From the NCBI RefSeq assembly GCF_001047375.1, contig NZ_LFVU01000004.1, forward strand, positions 104,513 to 168,512: a stretch of 64,000 bases of DNA, given 5' to 3'. Below the pieces are notes generated by a model, which did not search any database, had not been told where the DNA came from, and worked only from the letters and a program-made list of their open reading frames with translations. A program made the position numbers and the translations under genes. Shown here piece after piece: positions 42,737 through 51,770 of this stretch (positions are counted from its first letter, which is position 1; every line of letters starts with the position of its first letter). Source of the stretch: Clostridium cylindrosporum DSM 605 (GTDB taxonomy: Bacteria > Bacillota > Clostridia > Clostridiales > Caloramatoraceae).

Positions 42737-43927
42737 ATGAAAAAAGATATGCTATATGATATTGCTACTATATTAGTTGATGTAGCAAATAAAAAAAGAA
42801 CTATAACATACAAGGAATTAAGTGTAAAGTTAAATCAAGAGATAACTCCACTTAATCTAGGACAACCTATTGGGGAGCTATCATATATTTCACATGACTT
42901 AGGATTACCATTAATATCTGTTCTAGTAGTAAACCAAGAGACAAGAATTCCAGGGGATGGATTTTTCAAGTTATCTTCAGAATTAAAAAAAATTAATGAA
43001 GTTGACGCAATGATAGACTTTCAAAATGAAGCTGCTAGAGCTTATGAATGTACAGAATGGAATAGATTACTTGAACATTTAAGTGGGGAATGTATTGAAG
43101 AAAATGTTATTAGGTATATGAATTTACGTAAAAAGGTAAAGAAAAAAACCTTAAATAATAAACCAAAGTATTGGTTAATAGTTCATGATATAACTGCATA
43201 TGAGGAAAACCCTAGATTATTAGGCTTTAGTGATAAGATTTATAATGCAAAGAATATAGAAGCAAAAGATATAATAGTATACTATTTCTCTAAATCAAAG
43301 GCCATAAAAGGTATATATGAAGTAGCTGAAAAACCATGGATAAAAGAGCCAAGATGGATAAGTGAACATCAAATTGAAATTACTCCAATAATTGAGTTAG
43401 AGAATGAAATAGATTTTGAAAAAGTAGTTCCAGAGATAAGCCTGTTTACGAATAAAGATAGATGGTATTCACATATTCAAGGAACAAATGCTATTAGAGA
43501 ACTTTCAGATGAAGATTATAAAACCATAGAAGATTATGTTATAGAGTGTATGATTCAGAATAATGAATCAGGATATGCAATCCTTCAAGAGGATGATAAT
43601 GACTTAATAAATGAAACTATAGAAGTTAAAATCAATAGAATGAAAAGATATCAATCTATAGTTAATAACTTAAAAAATAAATACAATAATACATGCCAAA
43701 TTGAGGGGTGTAACTTTACTTTCAAGAAGAAAAACGGCGATTATTATTCAGAGGGTCATCACCTGGAGCCTTTATCCGAGAATGGAAGTCAAGATAGTAG
43801 CAATGTAGTTATACTATGTCCAAATCATCATAGGATGTTTCATTATGCAAACATAGCTATACATGAGCAAAAGGGAAACAAAAGAAAAGTTATAATTAAC
43901 GGAGAGAACTACTTTATCATTTACTAA
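42737..43927 (+). CDS. EVE-HNH protein, putative modification-dependent restriction endonuclease
   Basis: A 396-residue protein from the ATG at 42737 (GGGGG seven nt before; an earlier ATG lacks a site). Three parts are visible. Residues 1-75 resemble a winged-helix-like domain seen in restriction-type proteins (ITYKELSVKLN, PLNLGQPIGELS, VLVVNQETRIPGDGFF). Residues about 135-265 look like an EVE/PUA-type fold (YWLIVHDITAYEENP, DIIVYYFSKSKAIKGIYEV), known for binding modified bases. The last 75 residues are an HNH nuclease (CQIEGCNFTF, EGHHLEPLS, NVVILCPNHHRMFHY). No methyltransferase is adjacent. The layout suggests a stand-alone enzyme cutting DNA with modified cytosine, for phage defence. 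Confidence 0.8.
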   Translation: MKKDMLYDIATILVDVANKKRTITYKELSVKLNQEITPLNLGQPIGELSYISHDLGLPLISVLVVNQETRIPGDGFFKLSSELKKINEVDAMIDFQNEAARAYECTEWNRLLEHLSGECIEENVIRYMNLRKKVKKKTLNNKPKYWLIVHDITAYEENPRLLGFSDKIYNAKNIEAKDIIVYYFSKSKAIKGIYEVAEKPWIKEPRWISEHQIEITPIIELENEIDFEKVVPEISLFTNKDRWYSHIQGTNAIRELSDEDYKTIEDYVIECMIQNNESGYAILQEDDNDLINETIEVKINRMKRYQSIVNNLKNKYNNTCQIEGCNFTFKKKNGDYYSEGHHLEPLSENGSQDSSNVVILCPNHHRMFHYANIAIHEQKGNKRKVIINGENYFIIY

Positions 43928-43969
43928 ATTAAATAATAAACAAATAAGTGAATTATGTACCTTATTTTT

Positions 43970-44003
43970 AATTCCCTAGAGGTATAATACCTTTAGGGAA
44001 TTT
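43970..44003. terminator. Bidirectional terminator
   Basis: Arms AATTCCCTAGAGGT / ACCTTTAGGGAATT with a 5-nt loop, between the converging EVE-HNH and flagellin genes. Confidence 0.85.
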
Positions 44004-44007
44004 ATTA

Positions 44008-45495
44008 CTAGTTTATATTCTTAAAGTTACCTAACATATTTATTATTCCATCTGATAACTTTAATGACTCTATTAATAAACGTTGAGATGCATCTGCAAG
44101 AATACCGCTTTTAGCTGACTTTATAACTTCTAATGAGATATCAGCATCTTCTATACGTGAGTTTGCTGCATTGAGATTTAAATTAGAATTCTCTACATTA
44201 TTTGATATATGCTCTAGAGCATTTGTATAGGCTCCAAAATTTGCTCTTTGACCTGAAACCATAAGCATTGCGTTATCAATTCTTGTTAATGCATCATTTG
44301 CATCTTCTCTAGACAATACAGATAAATTATATATCCCTAAACTTTTACACCTAGCATCAAATAAGTCTATTACAAACTGTTGACTTGAATTAGGCCCTAC
44401 CTGTAGTATAACATCTTTCATTTTCCACTTTTCCTCAGTTGGTGTAGATGGTTCAGGTAAAGACCCTTTTATGTCATTAACTAAATCGTTTATAAGATTA
44501 TTCTTAATATCTTCCGTAGTTGAAGGGTGGTATATCTTTCCTCCAGTTGTATCTGTTATTTCTTTATATACACTATCATACTGATCTCCATCGAATAAGA
44601 AATTATATACCTGAACATCATCATTATCATATCCTAGTTTTACATTACTTCCTTCTACCTTCTTACTCGTACTTTCACTAGTTCCTCCACCACTTTCATT
44701 ATATGTATCAGTAAATAATACAAATACCTTTTTAGAGTTGCTATTATAACTTAGTTTACTACCAACACTTCCTCCTGGCATTGATTCTATAATAGCATCA
44801 TATGGTCTAGTTGATGCTGATTCAATTTGAATGTGGTCTAAATTTGGATTAGATGAAAAATCCTTAAAACTCTCTGGATTATTTGTATTTAAATCACACA
44901 GGCTGACAAAAGCTATTCTTGTACTTATAGTGTCCTGTAGACTTTCCACAAATCCTCCAATACCATCCTTCACCATTTGTATTTCTTCTCCCATAGTTGC
45001 TGAATCATCAATTAGAAATACTATATCTAATGAAGGTTCTTCAGTTTTAGGTGGATCTTCTGTATACTTAACCATTGGTGGTGCCAATACATTTATCTCA
45101 TTAAACTCTGTATCAGTTGCTATACCATCTATAGAGGCTTCAATATTAGCAAGTTCCGTTTGTATATGCTGTCTATCCGAATATGTTAATGTATCATTTA
45201 AAGCTTGTATACACAACTCTCTCATACGAACTAGATTAGGGTTTTCTATAGATGCTAATCCCCCTTCAGCAGTTCGTATCAATGATATTCCATCTTGAAT
45301 ATTTCTAGATGCCTGCTGTAATCCTCTAATTTGCCCTTTCATTTTCTCTGAAATAGATGCTCCAGCTGCATCATCAGATGCTTTATTAATTCTAGCACCT
45401 GTAGAAATCTTCATCATTGCTTTTGACTTATCACTTATATTCTTATTATAGTTATTATAGGCATTAACTGCCGCCATATTATGATTTATATTCAT
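44008..45495 (-). CDS. Flagellin with inserted von Willebrand A (VWA) domain
   Basis: A 495-residue flagellin. Residues 1-140 are the canonical N-terminal D0/D1 region (MNINHNMAAVNAYNNYNKNI, STGARINKASDDAAG, LIRTAEGGL), and about 360-495 the C-terminal D1/D0 region (ANDALTRIDNAM, SRIEDADISLEV). The variable region (about 155-345) is a VWA domain, starting LDIVFLIDDSATMGEEIQ. The MIDAS metal site looks complete: Asp163-x-Ser165-x-Thr167, Thr229 (ASTRPYDAI) and Asp263 (KKVFVLFTDTYNESGG). Such a domain would be displayed on the filament surface and could bind ligands through a divalent metal. No flagellar assembly genes are adjacent. RBS AAAGGA, about 10 nt upstream. Confidence 0.95.
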   Translation of the reverse strand: MNINHNMAAVNAYNNYNKNISDKSKAMMKISTGARINKASDDAAGASISEKMKGQIRGLQQASRNIQDGISLIRTAEGGLASIENPNLVRMRELCIQALNDTLTYSDRQHIQTELANIEASIDGIATDTEFNEINVLAPPMVKYTEDPPKTEEPSLDIVFLIDDSATMGEEIQMVKDGIGGFVESLQDTISTRIAFVSLCDLNTNNPESFKDFSSNPNLDHIQIESASTRPYDAIIESMPGGSVGSKLSYNSNSKKVFVLFTDTYNESGGGTSESTSKKVEGSNVKLGYDNDDVQVYNFLFDGDQYDSVYKEITDTTGGKIYHPSTTEDIKNNLINDLVNDIKGSLPEPSTPTEEKWKMKDVILQVGPNSSQQFVIDLFDARCKSLGIYNLSVLSREDANDALTRIDNAMLMVSGQRANFGAYTNALEHISNNVENSNLNLNAANSRIEDADISLEVIKSAKSGILADASQRLLIESLKLSDGIINMLGNFKNIN

Positions 45496-45673
45496 TATGT
45501 CATTGTCCTTTACTAAAATTATGTCTAAAGTAATATTTTACCGTATATGAAATATCATTGTAAATACATCCTCTTGAAAACTAATAAAATAACAAAGAAG
45601 GCATCTAAATTGAAATTTTCCGTTCTACTCCACATTCAATTGTCAGGAGAATATTCCCTATCTAGTAAACCCT

Positions 45674-48055
45674 CTACTTAACATCTATATTAATACTTTT
45701 GTTCTCTATAACATTTCCCATAGTACCTAAATCTTCATCAAAATCTTTAATGTAAAAAATAACTACCATCCTATCTCCTCTTTTAGTGGTTACTCCTTCA
45801 TATATATCTATATCCTTAGATGCTGAATTAGAATTAAGATCAATACACCTTGCATGCACTTTTCCTAAGATCAAATCACCAGTACTATATATACCATTAT
45901 CATCTTTATCTAGATATAAATCCCCTATACTCATATTGCCATTTATAGTTATAGAATCTGACTTCTTAATCCTTACTCTATGTGAAGTTGGGTTACTAAG
46001 TACAATTCCATTAATGTAATCATCATTACTACTTTCTACAACGTCTAACATATCATATATATTAACTACTTCACCTACATAATTTATATCAGTCGTACTC
46101 TTCCAATTCACCCCTTCTATTTTATTACTATATGACTGTACTTTAATTCTAACTTTATATGCTAAAGAACGATTAGGATAAAATACCGCTAAATCCGATT
46201 CTCCAGACTTCTTAGCTGATACTATAAAATCCTCAACATCATTAAAGACTCCATTATCTAATCCTGATATAGATAATAGATCTTTATCATACATTACACT
46301 ATAGTCCTTTAAATTAACTCTACCATTATATATTCCTTCTGAATTATACTGAGACATTTGAAACTTTATGTATCTATCAATATCATAACTCTCAGGAAAA
46401 ATAGTTAAATCCTTTGAATAACTACTATCCTTATAAGGGACTATATCCAAACTTAACTTCTCTACATTATCCATCCTACTAACTCTTACCTGTATACTAT
46501 GAAGAAGATTTCCCTCATTATCCTTTAAATGAATAGTAGCTAGCCCTTCTACACTCCCTGCTTGTACATTGAGAATAGCTTCTCCTATATCTTTGTATTC
46601 AATAATAGCATCTGCTATTTGATAAGACCCTTGAATAGCAACTTTAATATTCTTATAATCAATAGGATCACCGTATTGGTCTTTAATGTAGAGATTATAG
46701 GCTGAATTCTTCTGAGTTATGATATCAAAGTCTTTAGCTTCTATAGTAGATACCTTTCTCTCATCTTCCTTAACTTCTATGTTTATCTTCTTACTAACAC
46801 CGTTATATAATATGGTCAAAGAGGATACCCCTTTAGATTCAGCTATGATATATCCATTTTCAAGGTCTATGATACTAGTATCATTACTTATAATTTCTAT
46901 ATCACTTGAAACCCTATATACTTCACTATCAATCAAAACATCTAATGACTCAATGGTTGCTTTTTCTCCTACTACTAGAATGTTACTATTATTTATAAAA
47001 TCTCCTTCATCAATGATTCCATTCTGTCCTAGATTATGTATAGTATATCCTTCTATAGAAGATACATTGCTATCAAGATTAATGACATCTATATTAACGG
47101 GACTTGAAATGTATTTATTACTTCCCTTACTTAACATAACAACTACAGTATATCTTCCCTTCGGTAAGCCATCTCTAAGCTTTCCCGTATCGCTTTTAGA
47201 GCCTGTAGTAAATATATCAGCATCACTTCCATCATTCTTCTTAGCCTGAAACTCTACGGTATATCCTGCCACCTTTAAGAACTCTATACTTATACCTTCT
47301 TCATTGATAAGAAGATATAGTACTTGATTCTTTCTGTCATCATCATAGGTTTCTTCCTTTATATCAACTGAATTAATATTTATTGTTAAAGTTTTTATAT
47401 CTCTTATGAGGGTTTCACACTTGTATTCTAAGTCATCACTTTCCTTACAAGTACCTAGTAGCTTTGCAGAATCTAATGCCTTTTCTGCATCTCTTAGGAA
47501 CATTGTATCTCTAGCATACTTATATAACTTAAGTGACTTGTTATATTCTTCTTGAAAAACTTGCTCTATAGATAAAATAATATCTTCACATACTCCCTTT
47601 CTTGCTAAAAGTGAACTATGTTGACTACTAAAAATATTCTTATCAACTTTATCTAAATCAACCTGAGATAACTCTATGTATTCCTTCCACTGATTAGAAT
47701 TCTTAATGCCATGGTAATTTATCTCCATACTTTTTTCTACTTGATTAATACGTGCAATAGCCTTAACTAAATTATCAGAAGTGTTAACTTTATCTATAAG
47801 CTTCGCCTTTTCACTAGCTTCACTAATAGGAATAATGCTTATAAGATATCTAGCTTCCTTTATGTAAACTTCCCATTGTGCCTGATTCTTAATACCTAAG
47901 TAATTATTCTTAAGAGACCACATTAAATGATTCACTTTAGCTGTTGCACTTACTAAACTAGCTGATATAGCTTTAGCTTCTCTGATACTCCCTATAGTAC
48001 TTATTAAAAACATGAAAATTAAAAATATAGTAAATTTAAAAAATATCCTTCTCAT
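45674..48055 (-). CDS. S-layer-like surface protein, paralog of the protein at 48240
   Basis: A 793-residue exported protein with a signal peptide ending near KAISA. The N-terminal 235 residues are the shared helical module (LKNNYLGIKNQAQWEVYI, YHGIKNSNQWKEYIELSQ, KLLGTCKESDDLE). The rest is beta-rich: a Big_2-like domain (ISNDTSIIDLENGYIIAESK, SSLTILYNGVSKKINIEV) and a C-terminal segment with EF-hand-like acidic loops (YLDKDDNGIYSTGDLILG). Domain order and many phrases match the next gene upstream residue by residue, so the two are tandem duplicates. It is less alanine-rich than its paralog. RBS AAGGAGGAAG. Predicted minor S-layer or wall protein. Confidence 0.88.
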   Translation of the reverse strand: MRRIFFKFTIFLIFMFLISTIGSIREAKAISASLVSATAKVNHLMWSLKNNYLGIKNQAQWEVYIKEARYLISIIPISEASEKAKLIDKVNTSDNLVKAIARINQVEKSMEINYHGIKNSNQWKEYIELSQVDLDKVDKNIFSSQHSSLLARKGVCEDIILSIEQVFQEEYNKSLKLYKYARDTMFLRDAEKALDSAKLLGTCKESDDLEYKCETLIRDIKTLTININSVDIKEETYDDDRKNQVLYLLINEEGISIEFLKVAGYTVEFQAKKNDGSDADIFTTGSKSDTGKLRDGLPKGRYTVVVMLSKGSNKYISSPVNIDVINLDSNVSSIEGYTIHNLGQNGIIDEGDFINNSNILVVGEKATIESLDVLIDSEVYRVSSDIEIISNDTSIIDLENGYIIAESKGVSSLTILYNGVSKKINIEVKEDERKVSTIEAKDFDIITQKNSAYNLYIKDQYGDPIDYKNIKVAIQGSYQIADAIIEYKDIGEAILNVQAGSVEGLATIHLKDNEGNLLHSIQVRVSRMDNVEKLSLDIVPYKDSSYSKDLTIFPESYDIDRYIKFQMSQYNSEGIYNGRVNLKDYSVMYDKDLLSISGLDNGVFNDVEDFIVSAKKSGESDLAVFYPNRSLAYKVRIKVQSYSNKIEGVNWKSTTDINYVGEVVNIYDMLDVVESSNDDYINGIVLSNPTSHRVRIKKSDSITINGNMSIGDLYLDKDDNGIYSTGDLILGKVHARCIDLNSNSASKDIDIYEGVTTKRGDRMVVIFYIKDFDEDLGTMGNVIENKSINIDVK

Positions 48056-48146
48056 ACTTCCTCCTTAGTACTGTACCTATTATATATATTAATAAATATA
48101 TCTCCAAAGATAAATATGAATTATTTATCTATTAATAAAAACAAAG

Positions 48147-48180
48147 AAGGCATCCAAGAGATTTCTCTCTTGAATACCTT
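48147..48180 (-). terminator. Terminator of the S-layer-like gene at 48240
   Basis: Arms AAGGCATCCAAGAGA / TCTCTTGAATACCTT with a 4-nt loop; the minus strand continues CTTTGTTTTTATT. Confidence 0.8.
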
Positions 48181-48239
48181 CCTTTCCGTTACTATATATA
48201 CAATGCAATTAGCATCTTCTTATTTCAATTATGAATTAA

Positions 48240-50642
48240 TTACTTTACTGAAATAGTAGTTGATGAAATCATTTCAGTATTATCAATAGTACCATTCTTA
48301 TTAAGGTCACCATTTACTGATATTATTACATTACCCTTATCAGTAGCTGTTAGCTTAGTAGTACCAGCAACAAAGTCTGCTACAGTAAGTGTACTGAATG
48401 AGTCTGTTCCAGTAACTACTACCTTACCTATAACAGCTCCATCATCAGCAAGAAGATATGATCCGTTATCATTTTTGTCTATATATATCTCTCCATCGCT
48501 ATTTAAACGAACCTTATGTGGAGTTGACGCTGATAAAGTAAGTGATTTCACTTCTGCATCTCCAGCTGATGATTTATCTAACTTAAGAACGTTAGATGCA
48601 CTTATAGCATCTCCTACAAGTGGAGCAAAGCTTGTGAATGTAACACCTGTAATAGTAGTAACTGATGGTTCTACTACAGTAACAGTTGTTCTATAAGTCT
48701 TACCTGAAGCAAGCTTTATAACAACGTCATAGTTTCCTGGCTTAGCACCATCTGCAGATATTTCAACTGCCTTATCACCATCTACAAGAGCTACATCTAC
48801 GTCTGCATGTTTATCTATAGTAGCTGTAGTTAAAACTTCTGCAGGTAATTTAACTCCTTCTGAAGTATAATTATTAAGAGCTACCTTAACTACTGAATCT
48901 TTAGTTCCTGCTACAGTATTGAATATCTTAAAGTCTTCTGAGTAATCTTCATCTGAATCAACTTTAACAAGCTCAATCTTAGATGTGCTAACTCCTTCAA
49001 CATCTGTTGTTGAAACACCAACTCTTCCTAAAATCTTACCATCTTTATCCTTGAAGAATATAGTATCTGAACCCTTCTTAGTACCTGATGTTATAGTAAC
49101 TACTGATTCACCCTTTGCATCAGCAGCCGCAACAGCAACACCGTTTACTATATCTGTAGTAGCTGGTTCTACAACTTGTACATCTGTAGCATTTGTAGCA
49201 GTTGCTGCATATGCTGGTGCTACTGGATCTCCGTATTGGTCTACTGCCTTTACCTTTACAGTAGCTGTCTTTCCACCAGCTATAGCCTTAATAGAAGAAG
49301 TTGCTGGAGTAACACTTACAATTTTACGCTCTTGAGCTACAACTGTATAAGTAAACTCTTTGCTAACCTTTCCATATGTTACAGTTATCTTTGCTGTACC
49401 TAATGAATTTGCCTTAAAAGTTCCAGCTCCATTATCAACTGATATAATAGCATCGTTTGATGATGTTAGCTTTGCTCCAGTTATAGCAGTTTCAGTTGTA
49501 CCATTTGTTACCTTCACATCACTTAAAGTAACTGTTTCACCAACTACTAACTTATCACTTACTTGATTTTTAGTTCCATTTAGTAGTTTGTATGATGAAA
49601 TTGATGAAGCTGTGCTATCAATATTTTTAACTTCAATAGCAGCCTTATCTGAAACAATTATGTTCCCATCTTTCTTAGCTGTTACTTGTACTTTGTACTT
49701 ATCTTCAGCAACTGTATCAGCTAATTTACCATTCGTGCTTACAGCATTAAGAAGTGTTCCAAATACTGCAGTGTTAGCTGCTGATCCATCACTATCCTTA
49801 GTAGCATTGAATTCTAGAGAATATCCAGCTGCTACTAGGAAGTCTATACTCATAGCTTCTCCATTTACTTTTATTGAAAGTCTTTGTCCCTTAGTGTTAT
49901 CATCAAAAGTCTTTTCATCTATTGAAATAGTATTAACTTCAACCTTTACACCTTCGATTTGAGCTATAAGTCCCTTAACCTTAGCTTCTAGTGCATCACT
50001 TGTAGCGTGAGTTCCTAGAGCTTCTGCTGCTGCAAGAGCCTTGTTAGCATCATCAAGGTTCATTGAAGCCTTAGCTGCATCATATAGCTTTTCTGCTGCT
50101 GCAAGTTCAACTGCATAAGCATCTTCTATCTTCTTAACATTGTCTGAAGCTTCATTAAATCTCTTAACTAGTTCTTCATACTTTGCAGCGAATACTGATT
50201 GATCTACTGACTTCATATCTTCCTTAGCTAGATCAAGGTATTCTCTCCATTGTGAAGCATTCTTAATTCCTTGATGGTTAGTTGCATAGCTCTTTTCAAC
50301 TTGGTTGATTCTCGCGATAGCAAGAACTGTATCTGATATTGCATCAACCTTTGCATTTAATTCTGCTGCTTGAGCTGCTTCTGCTGTTGGCATCTTAGCT
50401 ATAAGAGCGTATGCTTGCTTAGCGTATGCTTCCCATTGTGCTTGGTTCTTAATTCCTGCATAGTTGTTGTTTATTGAATAAATTAGGTGGCTTATCTTAG
50501 CCTTAGCATCCTTTGATGCTTGTGATTCAGCAGCGTTAGCTACCTTTACTTGATCTACAGCGTTAACCGCTCCTGCTACAGCACCTACTGCCATAACTCC
50601 AGCCATAGCTGCACCTAGTGCTTTTTTGCTTGTCTTTGCCAT
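48240..50642 (-). CDS. S-layer-like protein: helical module, Big_2-like repeats, EF-hand-like C-terminus
   Basis: An 800-residue exported protein starting at the ATG at 50642 (GGAGGAGG eight nt upstream). The signal peptide MAKTSKKALGAAMAGVMAVG ends near NAAES. The helical module spans about 30-245 (INNNYAGIKNQAQWEAYA, HQGIKNASQWREYLDLAK, EALGTHATSDALE). Ig-like/Big_2 domains follow (KLTSSNDAIISVDNG, TVKVKAVDQYGDPVAP). The end has calcium-loop-like motifs YIDKNDNGSYL and GDLNKNGTIDNTE. High Ala/Val/Lys content, few Cys and a strong promoter with a 135-nt leader suggest an abundant lattice protein. No SLH or CWB2 domain, so wall binding probably rests on the helical module, as for SbsC. Confidence 0.9.
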   Translation of the reverse strand: MAKTSKKALGAAMAGVMAVGAVAGAVNAVDQVKVANAAESQASKDAKAKISHLIYSINNNYAGIKNQAQWEAYAKQAYALIAKMPTAEAAQAAELNAKVDAISDTVLAIARINQVEKSYATNHQGIKNASQWREYLDLAKEDMKSVDQSVFAAKYEELVKRFNEASDNVKKIEDAYAVELAAAEKLYDAAKASMNLDDANKALAAAEALGTHATSDALEAKVKGLIAQIEGVKVEVNTISIDEKTFDDNTKGQRLSIKVNGEAMSIDFLVAAGYSLEFNATKDSDGSAANTAVFGTLLNAVSTNGKLADTVAEDKYKVQVTAKKDGNIIVSDKAAIEVKNIDSTASSISSYKLLNGTKNQVSDKLVVGETVTLSDVKVTNGTTETAITGAKLTSSNDAIISVDNGAGTFKANSLGTAKITVTYGKVSKEFTYTVVAQERKIVSVTPATSSIKAIAGGKTATVKVKAVDQYGDPVAPAYAATATNATDVQVVEPATTDIVNGVAVAAADAKGESVVTITSGTKKGSDTIFFKDKDGKILGRVGVSTTDVEGVSTSKIELVKVDSDEDYSEDFKIFNTVAGTKDSVVKVALNNYTSEGVKLPAEVLTTATIDKHADVDVALVDGDKAVEISADGAKPGNYDVVIKLASGKTYRTTVTVVEPSVTTITGVTFTSFAPLVGDAISASNVLKLDKSSAGDAEVKSLTLSASTPHKVRLNSDGEIYIDKNDNGSYLLADDGAVIGKVVVTGTDSFSTLTVADFVAGTTKLTATDKGNVIISVNGDLNKNGTIDNTEMISSTTISVK

Positions 50643-50787
50643 GTTATTTTCCTCCTCCAAACTCTTTTATATAAGGTTTGTCCTTATAGTGTTTCTAATT
50701 CAAAATCATACCGTAGATTTTTTCCGCATATCCGCAGCCGTTTCCCAATCCAGCCACTCGTAAAAAATCCCATGCAAGTAGATTGTA
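50643..50787 (-). promoter_or_regulatory. Promoter and conserved leader of S-layer-like gene
   Basis: The minus strand has an extended -10 TGTTACAAT (50782-50790) with TTCAAA 16 nt before it (50804-50809). The leader of about 135 nt contains GGATTGGGAAACG, a GATTTTTT / AAAAAATC stem and the box GGTATGATTTTG (50701-50712). The gene at 54395 has the same parts in the same order and spacing. Long stable leaders are known for S-layer genes in other bacteria. Confidence 0.6.
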
Positions 50788-51003
50788 ACATTTGACATCT
50801 ATGTTTGAAACTTTCTTTTTGGTAAAATACTTCTAGCTTTCCATAGAATATCTATATATTTCTCTAATTTCCTAGTTTTTTCACATTTATTACTACATTT
50901 ATCCTAATATTCCCTCAGTATTAATATTCGACCAGTATTATATTTCCTTTATACCCTAATTAAAACTTTACTGTATTTTCTGTATTTTTTTATTATGGTA
51001 TAT

Positions 51004-51522
51004 TTACCTATATTTGTTTGCAAGCTCTACTATGTCTCGCTTTATCTCCTCTGCATATTTGCTACTGTTCCCATATATAAGCCTTAGATGCGAGTCTCTT
51101 TGGAACTCTTCTTCGATAAGTTCACATAGGCCTCGTCTTCTGTTAAATGTCTTCTCACTTTCCTGCAACTTATACTTCTCTCCCCCCTTAGTTATTATCA
51201 CCCCATTATATACAGAATCTATATAATTGTTATTGATATATCCATATGCTCTGTCACCTACTACCTTTGCTTCCCTGAGCTTTACTAGTACTAGCATTTC
51301 TTCGTTTGTAGGATAAAGTGGATAATTCTTCTTCATCTTCGTTATTTCCTTTATTTTCTTCTTTAGCACTTTAAGGTCTACCATTCTTAATGCCATTTCA
51401 TCCTCTATGACTATATCTATTGGCTTTTCTATTAGTATCTCCTTAGTACCCTCCTTAAGAACCATGGTACAATCCCCTTTATCCTTGATGTATACAGGGC
51501 GAATTGCAAGTATAATTCCCAT
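51004..51522 (-). CDS. Hypothetical protein, 172 residues
   Basis: A soluble, charged protein without signal peptide (starts MGIILAIRPVYIKDKGDC). The first 45 residues look beta-rich, ending VLKEGTKEILIEKPIDIVIE. The middle has KKKIKEITKMKKNYPLYPTN, and the C-terminus is helical with EEEFQRDSHLRLIYG. I do not recognise the family. RBS AGGAGTG, good spacing. It lies between the two S-layer-like genes in the same direction, but terminator and promoter signals around them suggest separate transcription. A link to S-layer regulation would be a guess. Confidence 0.65.
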   Translation of the reverse strand: MGIILAIRPVYIKDKGDCTMVLKEGTKEILIEKPIDIVIEDEMALRMVDLKVLKKKIKEITKMKKNYPLYPTNEEMLVLVKLREAKVVGDRAYGYINNNYIDSVYNGVIITKGGEKYKLQESEKTFNRRRGLCELIEEEFQRDSHLRLIYGNSSKYAEEIKRDIVELANKYR

Positions 51523-51678
51523 GACCTACACTCCTTTATCTATGTATTGGAACATTAGTTTTGTAGCCTATATTCTTCCAAATACTTCAAATTCCTTCTT
51601 AATTCCCTATAGGTAATACCTATAATAAATGTTTTATGCATTTTTACTGTATATCCCCTATAAATAAACATAAAAACA

Positions 51679-51720
51679 AGGCACTTTACTCTAGGAATTC
51701 CTTCCTAAAGTAAAGTGCCT
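51679..51720 (-). terminator. Terminator of the S-layer-like gene at 51771
   Basis: Arms AGGCACTTTACT / AGTAAAGTGCCT, with further inner pairing AGGAATTCCT; the minus strand continues TTGTTTTTATG. Confidence 0.9.
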
Positions 51721-51770
51721 CTATTATTCATCTCATGAACAGAGATTTATAATTCTTTATAGCTATATAA

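Noticed and set aside
44008..45495. Frameshift or gene fusion artefact between flagellin and a VWA gene
   Set aside because: Both flagellin ends are complete, the frame is unbroken, and the domain sits exactly in the variable region.
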